DNA of 10,382 nucleotides from SIG471 sp045638565 (GTDB lineage Bacteria > Bacillota > Clostridia > Oscillospirales > Butyricicoccaceae): assembly GCA_045638565.1 (NCBI GenBank), contig JAZUBN010000168.1, forward strand, positions 1 to 10,382, given 5' to 3'. The notes beneath the pieces are model-generated. The model saw nothing but the letters and a program-made list of their open reading frames with translations, was not told where the DNA came from and searched no databases. Of this stretch, positions 1 to 6,680 are shown in pieces. The stretch's first letter is position 1. Each line of letters begins with the position of its first letter. The position numbers and the translations under genes are program-made.

Positions 1-371
1 GCTCGGTTGTGGAGAGGGCCGAGTGGGATGCACTTCTTGATAGCTGCGATAACTGGTTCTGTCATGAGAACGGATTCAGAGAATTCAGCACCGCCGTGGT
101 GAACACGGTGACCTACTGCATCGATTTCGGAAAGGCTCTTAACTACGCCGTTTTCAGCATCTGTGAGGAGGCCGATAACGAGTTCGATAGCTTCAGAGTG
201 GGAAGCCATAGCATGGTCGCCCTTGATCTTGTCGCCCTTGCCCTGGTGTGTGTACTTACCATCGATACCGATTCTTTCGCAAAGACCCTTTGCTACTACT
301 TCTTCTGTCTTCATATCGAAGAGCTGATACTTGAGGGAAGAAGAACCTGCGTTGATAACTAAGATGTTCAT
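1..371 (-). CDS. ackA: Acetate kinase, N-terminal part (cut by left window edge)
   Basis: This gene makes acetate kinase, which interconverts acetyl phosphate plus ADP with acetate plus ATP in the cytoplasm and is the ATP-yielding last step of acetate fermentation. About 123 of the roughly 400 residues usual for the family are visible; the reading frame stays open to the left edge. The protein starts MNILVINAGSSSLKYQLFD, the acetate/butyrate kinase phosphate-binding signature, and further on has HRVVHGG (near residue 90) and PLGPLHN, both typical of AckA. The ATG at 371 is set by an AAGGAG ribosome site (381-386 on the plus strand) 9 nt upstream. It is divergent from tmcAL, and pta is not in the window. 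Butyrate kinase shares the signature, but the HRVVHGG and PLHN blocks favour acetate kinase. Confidence 0.95.
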   Translation of the reverse strand, partial: MNILVINAGSSSLKYQLFDMKTEEVVAKGLCERIGIDGKYTHQGKGDKIKGDHAMASHSEAIELVIGLLTDAENGVVKSLSEIDAVGHRVHHGGAEFSESVLMTEPVIAAIKKCIPLGPLHNR

Positions 372-394
372 TGGATTTTTCTCCTTAAATTATA

Positions 395-422
395 TTGTCA
401 AAATATTATTTTTTGATATAAT
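395..422 (+). promoter_or_regulatory. Sigma-70-type promoter for tmcAL
   Basis: TTGTCA at 395-400 and TATAAT at 417-422 are separated by 16 bp and point toward tmcAL. The predicted start near 429 gives a leader of about 80 nt. The promoter lies inside the 5' leader of the oppositely directed ackA transcript. Confidence 0.6.
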
Positions 423-438
423 ATATATACCAAGTTAT

Positions 439-467
439 ATTTTACACTATAAGTCGATTTTTTTCAA
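439..467 (-). promoter_or_regulatory. Sigma-70-type promoter for ackA
   Basis: On the minus strand TTGAAA (462-467) and TAAAAT (439-444) are separated by 17 bp and point toward ackA, giving a leader of about 60 nt with the AAGGAG site. The predicted start near 432 almost coincides with the opposing tmcAL start near 429. Confidence 0.6.
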
Positions 468-507
468 GGGGTTTTTGAAAAGTTTAGCCATTCAGGAGGA
501 TTTTTTT

Positions 508-1671
508 GTGAATATATGCGGAATAATCTGTGAATACAACCCGTTTCACAATGGTCATAAATATCAGATAGAACATACGAGGGAGATTCTGGGTGAGGAT
601 ACCCTTATCGTCTGCCTTATGTCGGGCAACTATGTCCAGAGGGGCGAGATGGCCCTTTACCATAAAAATATAAGAGCAAAAGCGGCATGCCTTGAAGGAG
701 CGGACATTGTCCTCGAGCTTCCTTTGCCATATGCCCTTTCCTCGGCTGAAGGCTTTGCCAGAGGGGCTGTGGATATTCTTACAAAGATTGGCTGCACACA
801 TCTTTCCTTCGGTGCAGAGGATGATAATGTGGACAGTCTTAAGGAGATTGCTTCACTGCTTCTTGAGAAGTCTACCATCGATGCCACCCTTGCCAATATG
901 ACAAGCGGTATCTCCTATGCCGTTGCCCGTGAAAAGGCGGTTTTTGCACAGATTAAAGAGAAGGCTTCCCTGCTTAAATCCCCTAACAATATTCTTGCGA
1001 TAGAGTACATCAAAGCCATAATTTCTCTTGAAAGCAATATGATTCCCCTTGCCGTAAAACGCATGGGCGCAGGGCACGATACAGGCGATGTTGTGGAAAA
1101 TACGGCATCCGCCACCCTTATCCGCCAGCTTATAAGAGAGGGTGAAAATGCCGATCATCTTATGCCGTCAAGGGCTGCTGAAATGTTTAAGAATGCCCCT
1201 GTTCACAAGATAAATGATGATATTATTATGTCCCATTTAATACGTCTTACTCTCGATGACTGGAGACAGTTTGCCGATGTTTCCGAAGGGCTTGAATACC
1301 GTATTTTTGACGCTGTACAATCCTCTTTCACCTTTGATGAAGTATGTGAAAAGGCTAAATCCAAGCGCTATGCTCACGCGAGAATACGTCGTATTCTGAT
1401 GAATGCCTTTCTCGGTATAAAGAAGGCGGATGTGCCTGATGCTTACCCTTATGTAAAGTTATTAGCCTTTACCAATAAAGGACGCAGTCTGCTGGCAGAA
1501 AACCGTGAAAATGAGAATATCAGAGTCATCACGAAGCCTGCACATATCCGTGATATGGATGAAAAGTCAAACCGTCTTTTAGATATGGAGATACGCGCAT
1601 CGCGCCTCTATCATATGTTTGGCGGCGGCACGTATATAAATGAATTCAAATCACCGGAATATGTGAAGTAG
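508..1671 (+). CDS. tmcAL: tRNA(Met) cytidine acetate ligase TmcAL (YlbM family)
   Basis: TmcAL makes N4-acetylcytidine at the wobble base of elongator tRNA-Met. It activates acetate with ATP to acetyl-AMP and needs no acetyl-CoA. The 387-residue product is near family length. The N-terminus shows the nucleotidyltransferase fold: CEYNPFHNGH with the HxGH motif at residues 14-17, then MSGNYVQRGE (38-47), GADIVLELP (64-72) and SFGAED (100-105). Farther on, SPNNILAIEY (158-167) and SATLIR (201-206) are typical of the family. The frame is open upstream to 331, but the GTG at 508 is the right start: AGGAGG at 494-499 lies 8 nt before it and family homology begins there. It is divergent from ackA and ends in a shared terminator. 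The name rests on motif recognition. Confidence 0.93.
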   Translation: MNICGIICEYNPFHNGHKYQIEHTREILGEDTLIVCLMSGNYVQRGEMALYHKNIRAKAACLEGADIVLELPLPYALSSAEGFARGAVDILTKIGCTHLSFGAEDDNVDSLKEIASLLLEKSTIDATLANMTSGISYAVAREKAVFAQIKEKASLLKSPNNILAIEYIKAIISLESNMIPLAVKRMGAGHDTGDVVENTASATLIRQLIREGENADHLMPSRAAEMFKNAPVHKINDDIIMSHLIRLTLDDWRQFADVSEGLEYRIFDAVQSSFTFDEVCEKAKSKRYAHARIRRILMNAFLGIKKADVPDAYPYVKLLAFTNKGRSLLAENRENENIRVITKPAHIRDMDEKSNRLLDMEIRASRLYHMFGGGTYINEFKSPEYVK

Positions 1672-1680
1672 AGGAAAGAA

Positions 1681-1709
1681 AAAGCCATCCGATTGGATGG
1701 CTTTTATTA
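1681..1709. terminator. Bidirectional intrinsic terminator between convergent genes
   Basis: A perfect 10-bp stem, AAAGCCATCC / GGATGGCTTT, with loop GATT (1691-1694), is flanked by a T-rich run on the plus side (TTTTATTATTTTA) and by TTTTTCTTT on the minus strand. It lies between the stop of tmcAL (1671) and the stop of the membrane protein gene (1712) and can serve both. Confidence 0.88.
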
Positions 1710-1711
1710 TT

Positions 1712-3040
1712 TTATGCATCGTCCTCTGTTTCTTCTGCAAGGATTTTAGAAATTACAGCTTTTTCCAGTCTGTGGTTTTCAATTTCCAGAACCTTTATGT
1801 ACAGCCATTCGGTCTCAATCTCGAACTGTGTACCGTCCTCCGGAATGAAGCCCTTCTGCGCAAACACAAGACCGCCGAGGGTGTCATATTCCTCTGTCGG
1901 AAGATTGCCGTCTATAGCTTCCTCAATTTCTTCAAGTGAGAGGTTGCCTGTGACAAGCCATTCGTTTTCGCCCGTCTGCTTTATGCCTTCAGGCTCACCG
2001 TCAACATTTTCCACATTGAAATCCCCCACAATCTGTTCAAGCAGGTCATAGAGAGTTACTGCGCCCAACACCCCTCCGTATTCGTCAAGCACGATAGCAA
2101 AGCGATGTCTGCGCGTCTTCATCTGCTTGAAAAGCACATCGGCCTTCATATTTTCAGGTACGAAAAAGGCAGGTTTTACAGCTCTCTTTATGATATTTTC
2201 CTGTGTGCGGTCTTCAGGCTTTATAGCAAAGAAATCCTTGATATTGAGAATACCAACGATATCATCCACACTTTCACCACAGACAGGATAGAGGGAATGA
2301 CGTGTTTCAAGAATGATATTTTCCCAGACAAGCGGAGAATCCTCTGTCCAGAGAAGTGTGAGGTCGGTTCTGTGAGTTACGAAATCTCCGATAGGAAGGT
2401 CGTCAAATTCAAACAGGTTGTTGATAATTTCCTTTTCCTGAGCGTCGATAGCACCTTTTTCTTCACCTACATCAACCATCATTCTGATTTCTTCTTCGCT
2501 GACCTCTTCATCATCTTCATCAGGATCGATGCCAAAAAGACGAAGAATGCCGTTGGTGGAAGCGTTGAGAATGAATACGACCGGCGAGAAAATCTTTGAG
2601 AAGAATGCGATTACGCCTCCGATTGAAAGAGCCATGGATTCCGCCTTCTTCATCGCAATACGCTTAGGTACAAGCTCACCAAGCACGATTGTAAGGAAGG
2701 AAAGAATAAGAGTAATAAGGATAACTGCGATAGAATCGAGGGTCTTGACAGGGATATTTACCCCCATTCCAACTACCCATTCAACAAGGATATCCGAAAA
2801 GTTTTCGGCAGCGAAAGCCGAACCGAGGAAGCCTGCAAGAGTGATGGCTACCTGAATTGTTGAAAGGAACTTTGTAGGCTGTTCGGTGAGTTTAATGAGC
2901 TTTTTAGCTCTCTTGTCCCCTTCTTCAGCCATTTTTTCAAGTTTTGCGTCATTTATTGATACGATTGCAATTTCCGCTGAAGCGAAAAATGCGTTGATTG
3001 CTATTAGTATGGCCTGCAGGGCCAGTTGCCAGATTAACAT
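1712..3040 (-). CDS. CNNM/CorC-type transporter (hemolysin family protein)
   Basis: This is a 442-residue membrane protein of the DUF21 (CNNM) - CBS pair - CorC_HlyC architecture, long annotated as 'hemolysin' and now tied to Mg2+ (and Co2+) export or magnesium homeostasis. Residues 1-180 hold several hydrophobic segments, with NAFFASAEIAIVS near residue 15 and GELVPKR at 121-127, both characteristic of DUF21. A CBS pair follows at about 195-340 (EYGG at 320-323), then the CorC_HlyC domain at about 341-420. An open frame reaches 3100, but the ATG at 3040 has GGAGG 4 nt upstream and starts directly at the first membrane helix. The 5' region contains a repeat and, farther up, a promoter followed by an intrinsic terminator. 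The transported ion is inferred from the family. Confidence 0.88.
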   Translation of the reverse strand: MLIWQLALQAILIAINAFFASAEIAIVSINDAKLEKMAEEGDKRAKKLIKLTEQPTKFLSTIQVAITLAGFLGSAFAAENFSDILVEWVVGMGVNIPVKTLDSIAVILITLILSFLTIVLGELVPKRIAMKKAESMALSIGGVIAFFSKIFSPVVFILNASTNGILRLFGIDPDEDDEEVSEEEIRMMVDVGEEKGAIDAQEKEIINNLFEFDDLPIGDFVTHRTDLTLLWTEDSPLVWENIILETRHSLYPVCGESVDDIVGILNIKDFFAIKPEDRTQENIIKRAVKPAFFVPENMKADVLFKQMKTRRHRFAIVLDEYGGVLGAVTLYDLLEQIVGDFNVENVDGEPEGIKQTGENEWLVTGNLSLEEIEEAIDGNLPTEEYDTLGGLVFAQKGFIPEDGTQFEIETEWLYIKVLEIENHRLEKAVISKILAEETEDDA

Positions 3041-3084
3041 ATTTCCTCCATTTTGGATTTTTGATTTATAGGGTGTAATGAACA

Positions 3085-3136
3085 ATCCCTCCACCGCCAA
3101 AGGCGTTCCCCCTCCCTTTGCACAAGGGAGGCTTTA
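3085..3136. repeat. Double-hairpin intergenic repeat, copy 1
   Basis: The element starts ATCCCTCC and has two hairpins: CGCC-AAA-GGCG (3095-3105) and CCTCCCTT-TGCAC-AAGGGAGG (3111-3131), followed by CTTTAA. The order and the TGCAC loop recur in the copy at 9765-9814, with different but still paired stem bases. It sits in the untranslated region just upstream of the CNNM/CorC gene. No coding potential is seen. Confidence 0.7.
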
Positions 3137-3167
3137 ATGAGGGCTATATCAAGAATATCGAATAATG

Positions 3168-3293
3168 CTACATTCGTCTTTTTTCAAAACACAAAAAGGC
3201 AAACCTCTGAGCATATTGCAAGAGATCTGCCTGAATAAACTGATTTTTAACTGTTATGTATGCGGTACAACACCCGCAACTGTCGCCGTCCAT
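3168..3293 (-). CDS. Possible 41-aa Cys-rich small protein or leader peptide
   Basis: A 41-codon frame begins MDGDSCGCCTAYITVKN and ends FEKRRM. I do not recognise it. Three cysteines cluster at residues 6-9 and a fourth lies near residue 35; the C-terminal end is basic. An AAGGAG site (3308-3313) lies 14 nt before the ATG, which is long for a standard start. A consensus promoter lies immediately upstream. The intrinsic terminator at 3192-3231 falls inside the frame, so most transcripts would lack the last codons and the stop. That argues for a leader peptide or for an RNA that is not mainly coding. Its meaning as a protein is uncertain. Confidence 0.3.
   Translation of the reverse strand: MDGDSCGCCTAYITVKNQFIQADLLQYAQRFAFLCFEKRRM
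3192..3231 (-). terminator. Intrinsic terminator (attenuator-like) upstream of CNNM/CorC gene
   Basis: On the minus strand GGCAGATCTCT pairs with AGAGGTTTGCC (11 positions, two of them G-U), with a further GC/GC closure around an AATAT loop, followed by TTTTTGTGTTTT. The T-run begins directly after the stem. It faces the promoter at 3330-3358. Confidence 0.65.
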
Positions 3294-3323
3294 AGTTTTG
3301 CTGTTTTCTCCTTGAATGATATT
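3192..3323 (-). ncRNA. Candidate small RNA or attenuating leader, unassigned
   Basis: A strong promoter (3330-3358) and an intrinsic terminator (3198-3231 plus T-run) bound a predicted transcript of about 130 nt. A small internal hairpin is visible on the minus strand: TGCGG, an 8-nt loop, then CCGCA. It matches none of the common RNAs I could test by eye: SRP RNA, tmRNA, RNase P, the well-known riboswitch cores, or the SD-rich leader types. The CNNM/CorC start is about 150 nt beyond the terminator, so it could be an independent sRNA or an attenuator for that gene. Confidence 0.45.
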
Positions 3324-3329
3324 GAGACG

Positions 3330-3358
3330 ATTATACAATATTTTAGTAAGGTTGTCAA
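3330..3358 (-). promoter_or_regulatory. Perfect-consensus sigma-70 promoter
   Basis: On the minus strand TTGACA (3353-3358) and TATAAT (3330-3335) match consensus at all 12 positions with exactly 17 bp between them. It is the strongest promoter in the window, yet it is followed by only a 41-codon frame and a terminator. Confidence 0.8.
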
Positions 3359-3408
3359 GGAGGATATGTAACCTCTAAATTATCTTTATAGGATAAAATA
3401 GCCTCTTA

Positions 3409-5169
3409 TTAGTTTGTTTCTATATTCCAAATCATCTCACTAAGCCCATACAACATATTTTGACGCTCTTCAATTGCAGCTTTATCCCAACTATTCCACG
3501 ACTTAAGTAACTGATTAGTACGGTTTATTGCTGTATCTTTACCATGATTTATAAGCTCAGGCAATGATGATGTAAGATAAAACTGTGATTGCTTATACGC
3601 TTTTATTTTTTCATCATACATATTATCCTTGATAGATTTGTTAAGAGTATTTTCTAATAAAGTAAGATTGCCTAGTCGGTTTATGTAGATATTAAACTCA
3701 TCTTCATTCATTTTATAAGAATCTTTATCGGAACAAGCCCTTGGCATAATATGTTCTATTTCCACCGTTGTTTTTGTGTATTCAGATAACTCACCTACAT
3801 TCGTTTCACTACTTCTCAACGCATTTACATATGCAGTAATCTTGGCAAGAATAAATTTTACACGATACTGCTGCATACTGTTAAGACCAAGTCGCATAAA
3901 ATTAACCTCGTTATTTTGTTTCCACTCGTTTAGTGTTCTAATAACCTTATCTGCCACAAAAGAGTCTAACTCTTCAACAGTCTTTATAACTCGAATATAT
4001 TTGCACCATGAAGCAAATGTTTTTTCTGTTACATTTGTAGCTATTTTATTGACAACTGCATAATAAACTGCCGACTCAAGTATACACTTAAACTTAGTAA
4101 GTGCATCTCCATTCATATTTGAAGCTGCAAGCATAAGCATAAGATGAAGCTTATATGCTTTACCTGCCAACATAGGAATATTTTTGAGATGTATGTTTCC
4201 CTCATAGTTATTGGCCGGCATCCTATATTTTACATATAACTCTACATTATCTTTCATTCTCTGTACAAATTTAAATGGTTCTTCTACATAATGACACTGA
4301 TTATTATTATTACTCAACCAAGTATAAATCTGATCTTCGCGAAGTATTTCATCCCTCTCTCCTGACATATCATAATTTGCCATTATAAAATAACGCAAAA
4401 ATCTGAGAGGCTTTTCGTCTATTTTTTCAAGTTCACGAGTTATAGCTCTCCAATTCATATTAAGCTCTTTGAATTTTTTTCTATCAACTTGCCTAAACAC
4501 CATATTCTTCAACAAATCCATAGGATCAAGGCCTTTTCCTCGTTGATTTATGGTTTCAAATATTTTAAGAGCATCAGTAATATCGTGAGTCTCGATTCGA
4601 ATAAAGCTTGTTTTATTTAATACAAAATATACAAACTTTTTTAATTCAGAAATATCTTTAAAACTTTCAAAAAGGAAGTCTTGGATATTCTTAAAAGCGT
4701 CAAACAACCTATCACCTGACTGCGTAAGATTATTCGGTCTTTCTTCATTCTTTTCTATCATTTCAAGACAATCTGCTGCGTCTTCATATTGAAGTTGCAA
4801 ATGATAACTATTAACAACATCACCATCGCTATTCATAGTAGGGCTGTATATTAAGTTTTCAATTATGCTTGTCTGCTCACCGCTTTCAGCATATCTTTTC
4901 TTTATTGCACAAAGCAAAATAAAAAAGGTAGTCAGTCTCTGCTGTCCATCTATCAACTCAAAATAACTTCCAGAATTATAAGTTACAATAGTTCCTAAAA
5001 AGTATGTTTTTTCCTTATCCATATTGTACGCTTCAAGCAGATCAGTAAGCAGCTGTTCTACCTGTCCATCATCCCAAACATACTCTCTTTGATAATCAGG
5101 TACTATATAATGATCCTTAAATGCAGAAATTATAGAATGATCGTTGTACTTTATATGTGTATCTGCCAT
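3409..5169 (-). CDS. DUF262-DUF1524 protein, GmrSD-like restriction endonuclease
   Basis: The 586-residue product joins a DUF262 (ParB-like NTPase) domain to a C-terminal DUF1524 (HNH nuclease) domain. This is the layout of fused GmrSD type IV restriction enzymes and of the relatives BrxU and SspE, which cut modified phage DNA. DUF262 marks are VPDYQREYVW (residues 23-32), DGQQRLTT (74-81) and FETINQRGKG (204-213). DUF1524 marks are EIEHIMP (470-476, the HNH histidine), NRLGNLTLL (497-505) and the following N..K..K stretch (510-521). All expected motifs are intact. A frame reaches 5193, but only the ATG at 5169 has a ribosome site (GAGAGG, 10 nt upstream). The gene is visibly richer in A+T than its neighbours, uses many AAA/AAT/TTT codons and has its own promoter, which suggests acquisition. 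No methylase, specificity subunit or dnd/ssp gene is nearby. No clear terminator follows. The target modification is unknown. Confidence 0.87.
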   Translation of the reverse strand: MADTHIKYNDHSIISAFKDHYIVPDYQREYVWDDGQVEQLLTDLLEAYNMDKEKTYFLGTIVTYNSGSYFELIDGQQRLTTFFILLCAIKKRYAESGEQTSIIENLIYSPTMNSDGDVVNSYHLQLQYEDAADCLEMIEKNEERPNNLTQSGDRLFDAFKNIQDFLFESFKDISELKKFVYFVLNKTSFIRIETHDITDALKIFETINQRGKGLDPMDLLKNMVFRQVDRKKFKELNMNWRAITRELEKIDEKPLRFLRYFIMANYDMSGERDEILREDQIYTWLSNNNNQCHYVEEPFKFVQRMKDNVELYVKYRMPANNYEGNIHLKNIPMLAGKAYKLHLMLMLAASNMNGDALTKFKCILESAVYYAVVNKIATNVTEKTFASWCKYIRVIKTVEELDSFVADKVIRTLNEWKQNNEVNFMRLGLNSMQQYRVKFILAKITAYVNALRSSETNVGELSEYTKTTVEIEHIMPRACSDKDSYKMNEDEFNIYINRLGNLTLLENTLNKSIKDNMYDEKIKAYKQSQFYLTSSLPELINHGKDTAINRTNQLLKSWNSWDKAAIEERQNMLYGLSEMIWNIETN

Positions 5170-5207
5170 AATTGTATATCCTCTCAAATACATCTAAATA
5201 TAATTTT

Positions 5208-5236
5208 ATTATATATCATTTAGCTACCTTTTACAA
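5208..5236 (-). promoter_or_regulatory. Promoter for the DUF262-DUF1524 gene
   Basis: On the minus strand TTGTAA (5231-5236) and TATAAT (5208-5213) are separated by 17 bp, placing the start about 30 nt before the chosen ATG. It lies downstream of the obgE terminator, so the gene is its own unit. Confidence 0.65.
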
Positions 5237-5250
5237 TAATAAACTAGACA

Positions 5251-5280
5251 AAAATAAAGAGCAGAATCTCTCTGCTCTTT
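5251..5280 (-). terminator. Intrinsic terminator of obgE
   Basis: A perfect 10-bp stem, AAAGAGCAGA / TCTGCTCTTT, with a 5-nt loop (5266-5270), is followed on the minus strand by ATTTTTG. It starts about 12 nt past the obgE stop codon. Confidence 0.85.
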
Positions 5281-5292
5281 AAATCTGTATTT

Positions 5293-6567
5293 TTAGTAAA
5301 TATACTCGAACTGGAGGCCGCAGGCATCGACAATGTCTTTTTCCTGAACGCCAGCCTTTTCAAGCATATCGAACACGCCTGCTTTGCGGAGTGTTCTTTC
5401 GAAGTACATTCTTGATTCGTAATCGCCGAAGTTTGTGGAGCCGACGACCTTTTCGATCCATGTACCACGGATGTAATAAATACCGTCTTCGAATTCGATC
5501 TGGATATCGCGTTCTGCAGGAAGTGTTTCTTCCTCGAATACGAAGTCTGCTTCGAAATCTGGGATTGGATCGAGCTTCTGAAGCTCATCCCATACCTTAT
5601 AGATGAGTTCACGTGTACCTGTATTTGTAGCTGCGGACATTTCAAGGCACATAAAGCCCATCTGTTCTGCTGCAATCTTGACTCTTTCGAGGTTATCGCT
5701 GCCTTCTTCAAGAATATCTGTCTTGTTGCAGACGATAATCTGAGGACGCTTTGCCAGCTCAGGGCTGTATCTTTCAAGTTCCTTGTTGATAATCATCATA
5801 TCATCCACAGGGTCTCTGCCTTCGGAGCCGGAAACATCGACGAGATGCACGAGAAGACGGCATCTTTCAACATGGCGAAGGAAGTAATGGCCAAGGCCAA
5901 CACCTTCGGAAGCACCTTCGATAAGACCAGGGATATCTGCGCAGACGAAGGACTGACCTGCGTCTACGAAAACAACACCGAGATTTGGTGTGAGAGTTGT
6001 AAAGTGATAGTTTGCGATTTTTGGTCTCGACTTGGAAATCATCGAGAGAAGTGTGGACTTGCCCACATTAGGGAAGCCGATAAGACCTACGTCAGCGATG
6101 AGCTTGAGTTCGAGAAGGATTTCTCTTTCATCGCCTTCAAGACCAGGCTTTGCAAAACGTGGAGCCTGTCTTGTAGGAGTTGCGAAATGGGCATTACCCC
6201 AGCCGCCTCTGCCGCCTCTTGCTGCGATAAAACGCTCTGTGCTCGACATATCGCACATGAGAGCGCCTGTTGCGCTGTCCTTGATAAGTGTGCCGCGAGG
6301 AACCTTGATGACAAGGTCCTTACCAGCCTTACCGAAGGAATTCTTGCCGCCGCCAGGCATGCCGCTTTCAGCAACATACTTTCTCTTGAAGCGGAAGTCA
6401 AGAAGTGTATTCATATGGTCATCGACTTCGAATACAACATTACCGCCTACGCCGCCGTCGCCGCCGTCAGGACCGCCTGCTGCAACATATTTTTCTCTAT
6501 GGAAATGGACGATACCATCGCCGCCCTTACCTGCCTTGATTCTGATTTTAACTATATCGACAAACAT
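5293..6567 (-). CDS. obgE: GTPase Obg/CgtA, ribosome assembly
   Basis: Obg is an essential GTPase that binds 50S precursors and links late ribosome assembly to growth and stress state. The 424-residue protein has all three domains: the glycine-rich Obg fold (about 1-155, with GGPDGGDGG and ARGGRGG), the G domain (about 160-330: GFPNVGKST 164-172, DIPG 211-214, NKTD 281-284, SAA 311-313) and the C-terminal OCT domain (about 345-424), found in Gram-positive Obg. An in-frame GTG lies 12 nt farther upstream, at 6579, but it overlaps the ribosome site; the ATG at 6567, with GGAGG 10 nt before it, gives the family start MFVD. It follows rplU-rpmA in the usual order, but a strong terminator separates it from rpmA, so it needs read-through or its own promoter; I see no convincing -35/-10 pair. 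Confidence 0.96.
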   Translation of the reverse strand: MFVDIVKIRIKAGKGGDGIVHFHREKYVAAGGPDGGDGGVGGNVVFEVDDHMNTLLDFRFKRKYVAESGMPGGGKNSFGKAGKDLVIKVPRGTLIKDSATGALMCDMSSTERFIAARGGRGGWGNAHFATPTRQAPRFAKPGLEGDEREILLELKLIADVGLIGFPNVGKSTLLSMISKSRPKIANYHFTTLTPNLGVVFVDAGQSFVCADIPGLIEGASEGVGLGHYFLRHVERCRLLVHLVDVSGSEGRDPVDDMMIINKELERYSPELAKRPQIIVCNKTDILEEGSDNLERVKIAAEQMGFMCLEMSAATNTGTRELIYKVWDELQKLDPIPDFEADFVFEEETLPAERDIQIEFEDGIYYIRGTWIEKVVGSTNFGDYESRMYFERTLRKAGVFDMLEKAGVQEKDIVDACGLQFEYIY

Positions 6568-6613
6568 GGATGGTTTCACCTCCGTTTTTGGTTTTGCTTA
6601 TATCGTATGAAAT

Positions 6614-6628
6614 TGCACAGGATGTGCA
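6614..6628. promoter_or_regulatory. Perfect palindrome TGCACA-GGA-TGTGCA upstream of obgE
   Basis: Arms of 6 bp flank a 3-bp centre in the 70-nt gap between the rpmA terminator and the obgE start. It could be an operator or a small RNA hairpin in the obgE leader. No regulator is implied by the sequence. Confidence 0.35.
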
Positions 6629-6637
6629 TAATTTTAC

Positions 6638-6668
6638 AAAAAAGGGGCAGACTGATGTCCGCCCCTTT
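6638..6668 (-). terminator. Intrinsic terminator of the rplU-rpmA operon
   Basis: On the minus strand AAAGGGGCGGAC pairs with GTCTGCCCCTTT (12 bp, one G-U) around an ATCA loop, running into TTTTTTGT. It starts 13 nt after the rpmA stop and should end most transcripts before obgE. Confidence 0.88.
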
Positions 6669-6680
6669 GGCCTTCTTTAA

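Noticed and set aside
2105..2599. 164-codon plus-strand frame inside the CNNM/CorC gene
   Set aside because: It lacks a ribosome site and recognisable domains and lies fully opposite a real gene.
3159..3187. TTGAAA-17-TATTCG on the minus strand as a second promoter for the CNNM/CorC gene
   Set aside because: The -10 box is poor (3 of 6) and it overlaps the T-run area of the terminator; too weak to list.
3192..3323. 6S RNA, SRP RNA, M-box or yybP-ykoY riboswitch in the small transcript
   Set aside because: None of the conserved cores of these RNAs could be found by eye, and there is no long closing stem.
3165..3371. 68-codon plus-strand frame in the 3041-3408 intergenic region
   Set aside because: It runs antisense through the terminator and promoter of the minus-strand unit and has no ribosome site or promoter of its own.
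5194..5250. Flanking direct repeats around the DUF262-DUF1524 gene as insertion marks
   Set aside because: Only a short AT-rich match (TCTAAAT) is shared between the two flanks, which is expected by chance in such sequence.
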